64,000 bases of DNA from Rugamonas brunnea (lineage in GTDB: Bacteria; Pseudomonadota; Gammaproteobacteria; Burkholderiales; Burkholderiaceae_D): the NCBI RefSeq assembly GCF_014042345.1, contig NZ_JACEZT010000001.1:248001-312000 (forward strand), in the 5' to 3' direction. Shown here one piece after another: positions 1 to 8,150 of the stretch; the stretch's first letter is position 1; each line of letters starts with the position of its first letter. Made by a program: the position numbers and the translations under genes. The notes beneath the pieces are model-generated. The model was not told the DNA's origin, searched no databases, and was given only the letters and a program-made list of their open reading frames with translations.

Positions 1-5
1 CGGGC

Positions 6-1094
6 ATGCCGCCGCCGAAGCGGGTCGTCATCGCCGATGACCGCACCAATGCCGACGTGGCTTACCGGCTGGCGTGCGAGGGCACGGCCCTGCTGTGGCG
101 CGGCGATTTCCAGAATGCGCGCCAGCTCTTGCAGGCGCTGGCGCGGCGCGCCGACCACAAGCACGGCAAGGGCAGCAAAGGTGGCAAAAAAAGCGCAAAA
201 GCACCCAAGACGCCCGCCACGCCCACCGAAGCGTTTCACCTGCACCGCCAGGCCCAGTCGCAACGGGCCCGCACGCTGGCCATGCTGCTGATCCCGTTCG
301 ATGCCGATTACAGCATCCCGCTGCGCCGCGCGCCGGACGTCAAGCTGGCCTGTAATGAGGCCTACGGCCGTGGCGAAGAACCGTTCATCGCCTCGCTGCG
401 CGAACTGCTTGGCCTGATCGGCGCGCACGAGTGGCGCCGCACCGGCGTCGAGATCCCGGCGCTGGGCGCACGCATCCATCCCCACTACGGCGTGTTCTCG
501 CCGGTGCGGGGCGAATATGTGCAGCTGGTGGCCGATACGCCGCTGCCGAAAGGTGCCAGCCTGGCGTTCGACATTGGCGTGGGCACGGGCGTGCTGTCGG
601 CCGTGCTGGCCAAACGGGGCGTGGCGCGCGTGGTGGCCACGGACCAGGACCGCCGCGCGCTGAGCTGCGCGCGTGAAAACCTGGCACGGCTGGAACTGGA
701 CCAGCAGGTGGAACTGGTCGAAACCGACCTGTTCCCGGAAGGCCGCGCGCCGCTGGTGGTGTGCAATCCGCCGTGGGTGCCGGCGCGCCCCAGTTCGGCC
801 ATCGAATACGCCGTCTACGATCCGGACAGCCGCATGCTGCGCGGCTTCCTGGACGGGCTGGCGGCCCACCTGTCGCCCGGCGGCGAAGGTTGGCTGATCC
901 TGTCCGACCTGGCCGAGCACCTGGGCCTGCGACCGCGCCAGCAACTGCTGGACTGGATCGCCGCCGCCGGCCTCAAGGTGTTGGGCCGGCACGACGTCAA
1001 GCCCGTGCATCCGCGCGCGTCCGACGCCAGCGATCCGCTGCACGCGGCCCGCTCAGCCGAGGTAACGTCGTTGTGGCGCCTGGGCGCCGCCTGA
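6..1094 (+). CDS. class I SAM-dependent methyltransferase
   Basis: Predicted S-adenosylmethionine-dependent methyltransferase with a C-terminal Rossmann domain. Motif I (DIGVGTGVLS) is at residues 189-198 and the NPPW motif at 254-257; NPPY/NPPW is typical of enzymes that methylate amide or amino nitrogens of proteins or nucleic acids (HemK/PrmC/RsmC-like). The first 180 residues are a separate region with a Lys/Gly/Ser-rich linker near residues 50-72. The reading frame stays open to the left edge of the window, so the true start may lie outside. The substrate cannot be told from the sequence. Confidence 0.8.
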   Translation: MPPPKRVVIADDRTNADVAYRLACEGTALLWRGDFQNARQLLQALARRADHKHGKGSKGGKKSAKAPKTPATPTEAFHLHRQAQSQRARTLAMLLIPFDADYSIPLRRAPDVKLACNEAYGRGEEPFIASLRELLGLIGAHEWRRTGVEIPALGARIHPHYGVFSPVRGEYVQLVADTPLPKGASLAFDIGVGTGVLSAVLAKRGVARVVATDQDRRALSCARENLARLELDQQVELVETDLFPEGRAPLVVCNPPWVPARPSSAIEYAVYDPDSRMLRGFLDGLAAHLSPGGEGWLILSDLAEHLGLRPRQQLLDWIAAAGLKVLGRHDVKPVHPRASDASDPLHAARSAEVTSLWRLGAA

Positions 1095-1158
1095 ACCCGG
1101 CCCGCATAAGCGCCACTTAAGGACATGACGGAACCATAAGCCCATCTTATTTGAGCAC

Positions 1159-1187
1159 TTGCGCAATGCAGCAAGCCTCTATATAAT
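1159..1187 (+). promoter_or_regulatory. sigma-70-type promoter of the initiator tRNA gene
   Basis: A -35 box TTGCGC (1159-1164) and a perfect -10 box TATAAT (1182-1187) are separated by 17 bp. The expected transcription start near 1194 lies just upstream of the tRNA. Confidence 0.8.
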
Positions 1188-1200
1188 GCTGGCACACAGA

Positions 1201-1277
1201 CGCGGGGTGGAGCAGTCTGGCAGCTCGTCGGGCTCATAACCCGAAGGTCACAGGTTCAAATCCTGTCCCCGCAACCA
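1201..1277 (+). tRNA. initiator tRNA-fMet (CAT)
   Basis: A 77-nt cloverleaf with encoded 3' CCA. The anticodon CAT is at 1235-1237. Two initiator hallmarks are visible: an unpaired C1-A72 at the end of the acceptor stem and three consecutive G-C pairs (GGG/CCC) in the anticodon stem. It has its own promoter and terminator, so it is a single-gene transcription unit. Confidence 0.97.
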
Positions 1278-1283
1278 AATGCT

Positions 1284-1319
1284 AAGCCGTTGATTCTTGA
1301 GAGAGAATCAGCGGCTTTT
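1284..1319 (+). terminator. rho-independent terminator of tRNA-fMet
   Basis: A 14-bp stem (1284-1297 with 1304-1317, one T-G wobble) with a 6-nt loop runs into a T-rich stretch. It begins only 7 nt after the tRNA. It also overlaps the longest possible N-terminus of the next reading frame, which argues for a later start there. Confidence 0.85.
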
Positions 1320-1347
1320 ACGTTTCTGGCCGTCGATGGAGCATCCC

Positions 1348-2055
1348 ATGCGCTTGACCGCGAAGCACGCCCCCTCCTCTTTAGTGTCCCTGTTCGCGGC
1401 GCTGGTCCTGACCGCCGCGGGCGCGGCTCATGGCGGCGAAGCCGCCAACTGGTCCGACAACTACCAATCCCGGTTGCAGGTACTGGCCCTGGTCCAGACC
1501 ATCAACGCCGACATCCTCGCCAGCACCAGCGCCACGCTGACGCTGGAAAAATGGTGCGGCGACCACGCCATGAGCGCCACGCCCAAGGTGACGGCCCAGC
1601 TACAACGCGGCATCGTCAAGGCGGCCAGCGCCGAACAGCGCGCGCGCTTGCAGGTGGGGCCGGACACGCCAATCAAGTATCGCCGCGTGCAACTGACTTG
1701 CGGCGGGCACCTGCTCTCCGAGGCCGACAACTGGTATGTGCCGGAACGCCTGTCGCCGGCCATGAACCGCCTGCTCGACGAGACCGACACCCCGTTCGGC
1801 AAGGCGGTACTGCCGCTGGCGCCCTACCGGCGCACCATCAGCGCCAGAACACTGTGGTCGCCATTGCCGGACAAATGGGAAACCGCCCAAGCGCCCGTGC
1901 CCGCGCCCGCCGTGCCAGGTGGGGCGCTGGACATCCCGCCCGCCCTGTTCGAGCACAACGCCGTGCTCTACACCAGTGGCCACCTGCCGTTCTCGGAAGT
2001 GCGCGAGACATACCAGCGCGGCCTGCTCGACTTCCCTCCGCCACCCGCCAGATAG
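1348..2055 (+). CDS. exported chorismate-lyase-like (UbiC-fold) protein
   Basis: Predicted 235-residue protein with an N-terminal signal peptide (basic MRLTAKH, hydrophobic core, likely cleavage after AHG or GEA). The central and C-terminal parts resemble the chorismate pyruvate-lyase fold: RRVQLTCGG, the segment LSEADNWYVPERL, then DTPFGKAV, which in UbiC-like proteins form the product-binding sheet. Export makes a role in ubiquinone synthesis unlikely, so the function is open. The start at 1348 is preferred because GGAG at 1338-1341 is well spaced and the signal peptide begins there; ATG 1336 is the alternative. A 96-bp gap separates it from the phosphoesterase gene. Confidence 0.65.
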   Translation: MRLTAKHAPSSLVSLFAALVLTAAGAAHGGEAANWSDNYQSRLQVLALVQTINADILASTSATLTLEKWCGDHAMSATPKVTAQLQRGIVKAASAEQRARLQVGPDTPIKYRRVQLTCGGHLLSEADNWYVPERLSPAMNRLLDETDTPFGKAVLPLAPYRRTISARTLWSPLPDKWETAQAPVPAPAVPGGALDIPPALFEHNAVLYTSGHLPFSEVRETYQRGLLDFPPPPAR

Positions 2056-2151
2056 CGGCAATCGCAGTCCACCGGCTTTGCACTTTCTGGACAAACTGTC
2101 ACAATTGCGTCTACTGTAATTTCCCATCCGGACCTCACCAAGGAGCAGCGC

Positions 2152-3810
2152 GTGAACGACAAGCCAGAAGACCAGCAGCACCCAGCCGACGACCTTCCGG
2201 CCAATCCCGCGCGCCGGCGCATCTTCCAGGCCGCGACGGCGGTCGGCCTGGCCTCCGCCCTGCCCGAACTGGCCGAGGCGGCGCCGGCCCACAAGACCGT
2301 CAAAGGTTCGCTGGACGCCAAGCTGAAAGCCCACGTCAAGAACGTGGTGGTGATCTACCTGGAAAACCGCAGCTTCAACAACCTGTTCGCCAACTTCCCC
2401 GGCACCCAGGCGCCGCTATCGGCCGTCGCGCCGGAAGCCTGCCCGCAAAAAGACCGCAACGGCGCCGTGCTGCCAGTGCTGCCCAAGGTCTGGGGCGGCA
2501 TGGTGCCCAACACCCAGGACATCGGCGGCAAGCAGTATGCGATCAAGGAAGATCAGATCAAGGACCTGCCCAACGGCCCGTTCAAGCTGGTAGACACGGA
2601 AGGCAAGCCACTGCCGGAAGCCGTCATCACGCGCGACCTGTGGCATCTGTTCTACCACAACCAGATGCAGATCAACGGCGGCAAGAACGACGGCTTCGCA
2701 GCCTGGGGCAACGCCGGCGGCCTGGTGATGGGCTACTACGGCGACACCAACAAGAACCTGGGCCTGTGGAAGATCGCCGAACAGTACACCCTGTGCGACA
2801 ACTTCTTCATGGCGGCCTTCGGCGGCTCCTACCTGAACCACCAGTTCCTGATCAGCGGCCGCACGCCCGAGTATTTCAACGCGGCCGATACGGCGGCGAA
2901 AAAGAAGATCGCGGTATTGGCGGACGGCCCCCAGGGCGTACGCCTGGCGGTGGCGCCCGACTGCCCCGGCGCGCTGGAAGGCCCGCCCAAGTTCGTCAAC
3001 GACGGCGCCATCACGCCCGATGGCTACGCCGTCAACACCATGGCCCCGCCCTACCAGCCCAGCTACATCCGTCCCGCGCCCGGCGGCGATCCGCTGCTGG
3101 CCGATCCGGCCGATGCCAACACGCTGCCGCCGCAAACCTACCAGACCATCGGCGACCTGCTGTCAGCCAAGTCGGTGAGCTGGGCGTGGTACGGCGGCGC
3201 GTTCCAGGCCGCGCTGGACGCGCGCGGCGGCGGCGCCAAGCCCAACTTCCAGTATCACCACCAGCCGTTCAACTACTTCAAGCAGTTCGCGCCCGGCACC
3301 GCCGCGCGCGCCGCCCACCTGCGCGACGGCGGCCTCGGTGACAGCCCGATCTCGAACAAATTCCTGGCCGACGTGGTGGCGGGCAAACTGCCGGCCGTCG
3401 CCTTCTACAAACCGCAAGGTAACCTCAACCTGCACGCCGGCTATTCGGATGTGGAATCGGGCGACCAGCACGTCGCCAACGTGATCGAGCACCTGAAGAA
3501 GTCCCCGCAGTGGAAGGACATGGTGGTGGTGATCACCTTCGACGAAAACGGCGGCTGGTGGGACAACGTGGCGCCACCCAAGGGCGACCGCTGGGGTCCG
3601 GGCTCGCGGGTGCCGGCCATCATCGTCTCGCCGTATGCGAAAAAGGGCCAGGTCGACCACAACTTCTACGACACCACCTCCATCCTGCGCCTGATCACGC
3701 GCCTGCACGACCTGCCGCTGCTGGAAGGCCTGGCCGCCCGCAACGCCGCCTTCAGGGCGCGCGGCGCGCTGCCGCCGGGCGACCTGACGGCAGCGCTCAG
3801 CTTCCGCTGA
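2152..3810 (+). CDS. Tat-exported phosphoesterase (phospholipase C/AcpA-type acid phosphatase family)
   Basis: A 552-residue phosphoesterase of the alkaline-phosphatase superfamily. The N-terminus carries a twin-arginine-like signal (RRRIFQ at 21-26, then a hydrophobic stretch ending near AEAAPA), pointing to folded export to the periplasm. ENRSF at 71-75 is the family metal/nucleophile motif and FDENGGWWD at 463-471 the C-terminal metal-binding motif. Family members hydrolyse phosphomonoesters or phospholipids; the substrate here is not visible. Its length fits the AcpA/PlcC group. Confidence 0.85.
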   Translation: MNDKPEDQQHPADDLPANPARRRIFQAATAVGLASALPELAEAAPAHKTVKGSLDAKLKAHVKNVVVIYLENRSFNNLFANFPGTQAPLSAVAPEACPQKDRNGAVLPVLPKVWGGMVPNTQDIGGKQYAIKEDQIKDLPNGPFKLVDTEGKPLPEAVITRDLWHLFYHNQMQINGGKNDGFAAWGNAGGLVMGYYGDTNKNLGLWKIAEQYTLCDNFFMAAFGGSYLNHQFLISGRTPEYFNAADTAAKKKIAVLADGPQGVRLAVAPDCPGALEGPPKFVNDGAITPDGYAVNTMAPPYQPSYIRPAPGGDPLLADPADANTLPPQTYQTIGDLLSAKSVSWAWYGGAFQAALDARGGGAKPNFQYHHQPFNYFKQFAPGTAARAAHLRDGGLGDSPISNKFLADVVAGKLPAVAFYKPQGNLNLHAGYSDVESGDQHVANVIEHLKKSPQWKDMVVVITFDENGGWWDNVAPPKGDRWGPGSRVPAIIVSPYAKKGQVDHNFYDTTSILRLITRLHDLPLLEGLAARNAAFRARGALPPGDLTAALSFR

Positions 3811-3906
3811 TGTCGGGCCCACCGGCGGGCTGGCCGCCTGTCCCGGCTGGCCGGCCAGCCCGCCCAGGGCCAGCGGTTTGTGATACACTGCACGCGCAAT
3901 TTACTG

Positions 3907-3938
3907 AGCCCGACTGCCGCAGCCGGGCTTTTATTTTT
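3907..3938 (+). terminator. rho-independent terminator
   Basis: AGCCCG (3907-3912) pairs with CGGGCT (3924-3929), followed by TTTTATTTTT. It lies about 97 nt after the phosphoesterase stop. TGATACACT just upstream (3880-3888) resembles a -10 box, so a very short separate transcript ending here is also possible. Confidence 0.65.
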
Positions 3939-4035
3939 AGCGGCGCGCTTTCCCGCGCCGCACCGTTCAAGCGGTTCGCAGCCAGGACCGCTCCATCGCC
4001 CGCGCAGGCGCGCGCGGTGGGCATGAGGTTTTGAC

Positions 4036-4260
4036 ATGAGAGATAAAAAAGATAACGCGACGCTCGACCTGCCCGGCTTCAGTCCCGCCGAGCCGCTTGA
4101 GCCGGAGCCCAAGCGCCCGCTCGGCCCGCGCCCCCGGCGCGCCACGCTCCAGCAAGTGCAGCTTGAACTGCTGGAACCGACCGACACCACCGGCCTGCCC
4201 CTGTGGACCCGCGACGACAAACTGGACCTGACCGGCCTGCCCATCTGGGCACCGGATTAA
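4036..4260 (+). CDS. small hypothetical protein
   Basis: A 74-residue, charged, proline-rich protein with no signal peptide or membrane segment. A short internal repeat, TGLPLWTRDDKLDLTGLPIW, gives two TGLP[LI]W motifs near the C-terminus. GAGG about 9 nt upstream is a plausible ribosome-binding site. It stands alone between a terminator and a hairpin. Codon use matches the neighbours, so it is probably real, but I do not recognise the family. Confidence 0.5.
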   Translation: MRDKKDNATLDLPGFSPAEPLEPEPKRPLGPRPRRATLQQVQLELLEPTDTTGLPLWTRDDKLDLTGLPIWAPD

Positions 4261-4306
4261 GCTCCCCGGTTTAGTCCCCGGTTTAGTCCTCAATTAAGCC
4301 CCCCTG

Positions 4307-4328
4307 TGCATCCGCCCGCGCGGATGCA
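4307..4328. other. 9-bp perfect hairpin between the small gene and dbpA
   Basis: TGCATCCGC (4307-4315) and GCGGATGCA (4320-4328) pair perfectly around a CCGC loop. There is no T-run, so it is not a classical terminator. It lies 78 nt upstream of the dbpA start and could be an RNA-processing hairpin or a protein-binding site. A short tandem CCCCGGTTTAGT sits just upstream (4264-4287). Confidence 0.4.
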
Positions 4329-4405
4329 TCCATCGCACAGTGGCTCAACGCCGCGCCAGCCTGTTAGACTGTGCCCACCCCGCCATCCTGATCCGTTCCG
4401 CCACC

Positions 4406-5818
4406 ATGAATTCGACTTCCTTTTCCAGCCTGCCCCTGACGCCCGCCCTGCTGTCCAACCTCGACACCCTGGGCTACCACCAGATGACGGCGATCCAGGC
4501 CCAGAGCCTGCCGGCCGTGCTGGAAGGCCGCGACCTGATCGCCCAGGCCAAGACCGGCAGCGGCAAAACGGCGGCCTTCGGCCTCGGCATCCTGCAAAAG
4601 CTCAACCCCGCGTGGTTCGCCACCCAGGCGCTGGTACTGTGCCCTACGCGCGAACTGGCCGACCAGGTGGCCAATGAACTGCGCCGGCTGGCGCGCGCCA
4701 TGGGCAACGTGAAGGTGTTGGTGCTGACCGGCGGCGCGCCCATGCGTCCCCAGATCGCCTCGCTCGAACATGGCGCCCACATCGTGGTGGGCACGCCGGG
4801 CCGCATCCGCGACCACCTGGGCCGCGCCACGCTGGACCTGTCCAAGGTGCAGACGCTGGTATTGGACGAGGCCGACCGCATGACCGACATGGGCTTCTAC
4901 GACGAGATCGCCAACATCGTCAGCGCCTGCCCCACCCGGCGCCAGACCTTGCTGTTCTCGGCCACCTACCCGGACGACATCCGCCACGCCACCGCCTCGT
5001 TCCTGATCGATCCGCTGGAAGTGACGGTCGAGGCCCAGCACGACAACAGCCAGATCGAGCAACGCTTCTACGAAATCGGCTTCGATGAGCGCAACCACGC
5101 CGTGGCCCGCCTGCTCAACCACTTCCAGCCCGTCTCCACGATCGCCTTCTGCAACACCAAGGTCCAGTGCCGCGAACTGGCCGACGCGCTGCGCGCCCAG
5201 GGCTTCACCGCACTTGCACTGTACGGCGAGCTGGAACAGCGTGAGCGCGACGAGATACTGGTACTGTTCGCCAACCGTAGCTGCTCTGTACTGGTGGCCA
5301 CCGACGTGGCCGCGCGCGGCCTGGACATCCCCAACCTGGAAGCGGTGATCAACGTGGACGTCTCCAAGGACACGGAAGTGCACATCCACCGCGTCGGCCG
5401 CACGGGTCGCGGCGGCGAACAAGGCCTGGCACTGACGCTGTGCGCGCCCAATGAAAAGAAATGGGTCAAGCTGATCGAGGAGTACCAGAACGCGCCCGTC
5501 GAATGGCACAAGCTGGACGAACTGAAGGAAGACGAATACGCGGTGGCCGAGCCGGCGCCCATGATGACGCTGGTGATCCAGGGCGGCAAGAAGGACAAGC
5601 TGCGTCCGGGCGACCTGCTGGGCGCGCTGACGGGCGACGCCGGCCTGCTCAAGGAACAAGTAGGCAAGATCAACGTGTTCGAGTTCCAGACCTACGTGGC
5701 GCTGGACCGCCGCATCGCCTACCAGGCGTTCGAGCGGCTCAACAAGAACAGCCCGCTGGGCGGCGATTTCGGCGCCATCAAGGGCCGCTATTTCAAGATG
5801 CGCTTCATCGAGGTGTAA
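4406..5818 (+). CDS. dbpA: ATP-dependent RNA helicase DbpA
   Basis: A 470-residue DEAD-box helicase with the family motifs in order: AKTGSGKT (Walker A), PTRELA, TPGR, LDEADR (a DEAD box), SAT, and HRVGRTGRGG (motif VI). The C-terminal 75 residues end in IKGRYFKMR, typical of the DbpA RNA-binding domain that recognises hairpin 92 of 23S rRNA. It acts in late assembly of the large ribosomal subunit. The start at 4406 gives the usual DbpA N-terminus; a longer frame from 4340 adds residues unlike the family. Confidence 0.93.
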   Translation: MNSTSFSSLPLTPALLSNLDTLGYHQMTAIQAQSLPAVLEGRDLIAQAKTGSGKTAAFGLGILQKLNPAWFATQALVLCPTRELADQVANELRRLARAMGNVKVLVLTGGAPMRPQIASLEHGAHIVVGTPGRIRDHLGRATLDLSKVQTLVLDEADRMTDMGFYDEIANIVSACPTRRQTLLFSATYPDDIRHATASFLIDPLEVTVEAQHDNSQIEQRFYEIGFDERNHAVARLLNHFQPVSTIAFCNTKVQCRELADALRAQGFTALALYGELEQRERDEILVLFANRSCSVLVATDVAARGLDIPNLEAVINVDVSKDTEVHIHRVGRTGRGGEQGLALTLCAPNEKKWVKLIEEYQNAPVEWHKLDELKEDEYAVAEPAPMMTLVIQGGKKDKLRPGDLLGALTGDAGLLKEQVGKINVFEFQTYVALDRRIAYQAFERLNKNSPLGGDFGAIKGRYFKMRFIEV

Positions 5819-5827
5819 CGGCTGACT

Positions 5828-5857
5828 TTGCCTCGGGCGCCCCGCCTCTGCTACACT
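5828..5857 (+). promoter_or_regulatory. predicted promoter of the 6.2-9.3 kb operon
   Basis: TTGCCT (5828-5833), 18-bp spacer, TACACT (5852-5857). It begins 10 bp after the dbpA stop and would give a leader of roughly 298 nt before the first gene at 6161. Confidence 0.5.
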
Positions 5858-6160
5858 GCGCGCACCATCGTATTTGTTTCAAACCGGTCCGCCGTAACGC
5901 CGCTTGCATGTTCAACTGAACTGTAGCGGGTCTGACGGCCCGCGCGTGGCTGGTGCGAGCGACGAACACGATGGGATGTACCGTTTCCAAGCGCTGCCAG
6001 TACGCAGGTCGAGCAGAACATCGTGAGGTGCGCCATCCATGCGCGGATTCCGTCCGCCCATCCGCCCGTCCGCTTTGGCGCGGGCGCGAGCCCGTCGCCG
6101 TTCCTGCCTGTTCGTCCTCCGCCAGCGGCAGCGTCCCATCGATTTCAAACAAGGGATGCC
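5858..6160 (+). other. long untranslated leader with several inverted repeats
   Basis: No convincing gene lies between dbpA and 6161. CACGATG (5967-5973) and CATCGTG (6019-6025) can close a domain whose interior holds CTGC/GCAG and GTAC/GTAC pairings. Downstream, GGCGCGGGC (6077-6085) pairs with GCCCG-T-CGCC (6090-6099) around a GCGA tetraloop. This arrangement would fit a cis-regulatory RNA. It does not match the TPP, cobalamin, FMN, glycine, SAH or ykkC consensus motifs as I remember them. Confidence 0.4.
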
Positions 6161-7279
6161 ATGACCTACCTGCACCAACTCGACGCCATCGTCCAGAACA
6201 CCATCGCCCCGGCGGCGCAAGCGACCGACCGCGACGCCGCCTTTCCCCGCGCCGCCGTGCGCGCGCTGGGCGAAGCCGGCCTGCTCGGCCTGATCAGCGC
6301 CACCACCGTCGGCGGTATGGGGCTGGGCCTGGCCGAAGCGGTGCAGGTGGTCGAGCGCATCGCCAAAGCCTGCCCGTCGACGGCCATGGTGATCTGCATG
6401 CACTACTGCGCCACCACCGTGCTGGAAAAAACCGGCAGCGACGCCGTGCGCCGCGACATCGCCGCCGGCCGCCACCTGAGCACCCTGGCCTGGTCGGACA
6501 CCGGCTCGCGCAGCCACTTCTGGGCTCCGGTCGGCACCGCCCGCGCCGATGGCGACGCCGTCCTGCTCGACGGCAGCAAGACCATGGTCACCTCGGCCGG
6601 CGAAGCCGATTCCTACGTCTGGTCCACCGGCCCCATGGCCGCTGAAGGCGCCAGCTCGCTGTGGCTGGTCGACAGCAAGGCCGCCGGCCTGAGCGAAGTC
6701 AAACAGTTCGACGGCCTGGGCCTGCGCGGCAACCGCTCCTCGCCGCTGACAGCGAAAGGCGTGCGCGTGTCGCGCTCGGCCCTGCTGGGCGCGGACGGCG
6801 GCGGCTTCGACATCATGATCGGCGCCGTGCTGCCCGTGTTCGCCACGCTGATCGCTTCCTGCTCGGTGGGCCTGATGGACGCCGTGCTGGAAACGGCCTG
6901 CGCCCACGTGGGCGCCAGCAAGCTGGAACACATCAACAGCGCCCTGGCCGACCTGCCCACCATCCGCGCCTACATTGCCCGCGCCCGCATCCAGGCCGAC
7001 ATGGTGCGCACCCTGCGCGACGACACCGTGAGCGCGCTGGCCAACGCCCGCCCGGACGCCATGCTGCGCGTGATGCAGGTGAAAGCGGCGGCCGCCGAAG
7101 CGGCGCTGGAAGTGAGCGACACCGCCATGCGCGTCTGCGGCGGCGCCGCCTTCCGCAAGGATCTGGGCGTGGAACGCTACTTCCGCGATGCCCGCGCGGC
7201 ATCCGTGATGGCGCCGACCTCCGACGTGCTGTTCGACTTTATCGGCAAGGCCGTCTGCGGCATGCCGGTGTTCGGTTAA
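6161..7279 (+). CDS. acyl-CoA-dehydrogenase-like flavoprotein
   Basis: A 372-residue protein of the acyl-CoA dehydrogenase fold: N-terminal helical domain, middle beta domain (around TLAWSDTGS), C-terminal four-helix domain. The C-terminal motif is FRDARAASVMAPTSDVLFD, in which the usual Glu-containing segment of true acyl-CoA dehydrogenases is replaced by MAPTSD. That pattern resembles flavin-dependent monooxygenases/hydroxylases of the same fold (DszC-like) more than a beta-oxidation enzyme; this reading is an inference. AAGG precedes the chosen ATG. It is the first gene of a tight unit with the PhnD-like and ferritin-like genes, 10 bp from the next. Confidence 0.75.
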   Translation: MTYLHQLDAIVQNTIAPAAQATDRDAAFPRAAVRALGEAGLLGLISATTVGGMGLGLAEAVQVVERIAKACPSTAMVICMHYCATTVLEKTGSDAVRRDIAAGRHLSTLAWSDTGSRSHFWAPVGTARADGDAVLLDGSKTMVTSAGEADSYVWSTGPMAAEGASSLWLVDSKAAGLSEVKQFDGLGLRGNRSSPLTAKGVRVSRSALLGADGGGFDIMIGAVLPVFATLIASCSVGLMDAVLETACAHVGASKLEHINSALADLPTIRAYIARARIQADMVRTLRDDTVSALANARPDAMLRVMQVKAAAAEAALEVSDTAMRVCGGAAFRKDLGVERYFRDARAASVMAPTSDVLFDFIGKAVCGMPVFG

Positions 7280-7289
7280 GGAGCGCGCC

Positions 7290-8150
7290 ATGACCAAACC
7301 ATTGATGATGGGCGCCGTCGCCTACGCACCGAAAGTCGTGACGATCTGGGAAGGCTTCAAGGAGTACTTCCGCCGCAACGGCTTCGAATTCGATTACATC
7401 CTGTACTCCAACTATGAGCGCCAGGTGGAAGCGCAGTTCGATGGCAGCATCGCGCTGGCGTGGAACTCGCCGCTGGCCTGGGTGCGCGCCGAGCGCATGG
7501 CCCGCGCGCGCGGCCAGCAGGTGCGCGCCATCGCCATGCGCGACAGCGATTGCGACCTGACCTCCGTGCTGGTGACCCGCAACGACGCCACCGCGCCCGC
7601 CACGCTGGACGCACTGGCCGGCAAGACCATCGGCTTCGGCGCCATCGACTCGCCGCAGGCGCGCCTGATTCCGCTCGACCACCTGCGCCAGCACGGCCTG
7701 CTGGCCGGCCGCGACTACACGGCCAAGCGCTTCGACGTCCTGGGCGGCAAGCACGGCGACCATATCGGCGGCGAACGCGACGCCGCGCTGGCCCTGATGG
7801 CAGGTGAAATCGACGCCGCCTGGATGATCGACGGTAACCACATGGCATTCTCGCGCGAAGGCATCCTGCCGGCCAGCGCCACCCGCATCCTGACCCGCAC
7901 GGGCCCCTTCGACCACTGCAATTTCACGGTCAGCCCCGGCGCGCCGGAAGCGGACATCGGCCGCTTCACGGAACTGCTGCTGGCCATGCGCTGGGATGAT
8001 CCGGACGTGCGCCCGCTGCTGGAACTGGAAGGGCTCAAGATCTGGCTGCCCGGCCGCACCAGCGGCTACGACGCGCTGATCCGCGCCACCGACGACGAGC
8101 GCTTCTACGATCAGGAAGGGAATATCCTTGCAGCCGACTATCGATATTGA
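7290..8150 (+). CDS. PhnD-like periplasmic-binding-fold protein lacking a signal peptide
   Basis: A 286-residue protein of the PhnD/phosphonate-type substrate-binding superfamily, with the typical segments LDALAGKTIGFG, SPQARLIPLDHL and GEIDAAWMIDG. It starts directly with the first beta strand (MTKPLMMGAVAY), with no signal peptide or lipobox, and no ABC permease or ATPase genes are nearby. It therefore probably acts in the cytoplasm as a ligand-binding or catalytic protein, not in uptake. GGAG precedes the start. Its last 23 bases overlap the next gene, suggesting translational coupling. Confidence 0.75.
   Translation: MTKPLMMGAVAYAPKVVTIWEGFKEYFRRNGFEFDYILYSNYERQVEAQFDGSIALAWNSPLAWVRAERMARARGQQVRAIAMRDSDCDLTSVLVTRNDATAPATLDALAGKTIGFGAIDSPQARLIPLDHLRQHGLLAGRDYTAKRFDVLGGKHGDHIGGERDAALALMAGEIDAAWMIDGNHMAFSREGILPASATRILTRTGPFDHCNFTVSPGAPEADIGRFTELLLAMRWDDPDVRPLLELEGLKIWLPGRTSGYDALIRATDDERFYDQEGNILAADYRY

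Noticed and set aside
1290..3341. 683-residue plus-strand reading frame across two genes
   Set aside because: It is an out-of-frame shadow of the chorismate-lyase-like and phosphoesterase genes, very rich in Arg/Pro/Gln with no family signal.
4364..5659. 431-residue frame antisense to dbpA
   Set aside because: Shadow of a GC-rich gene; composition (His/Gln/Val/Gly-rich) is typical of antisense frames and no motif is present.
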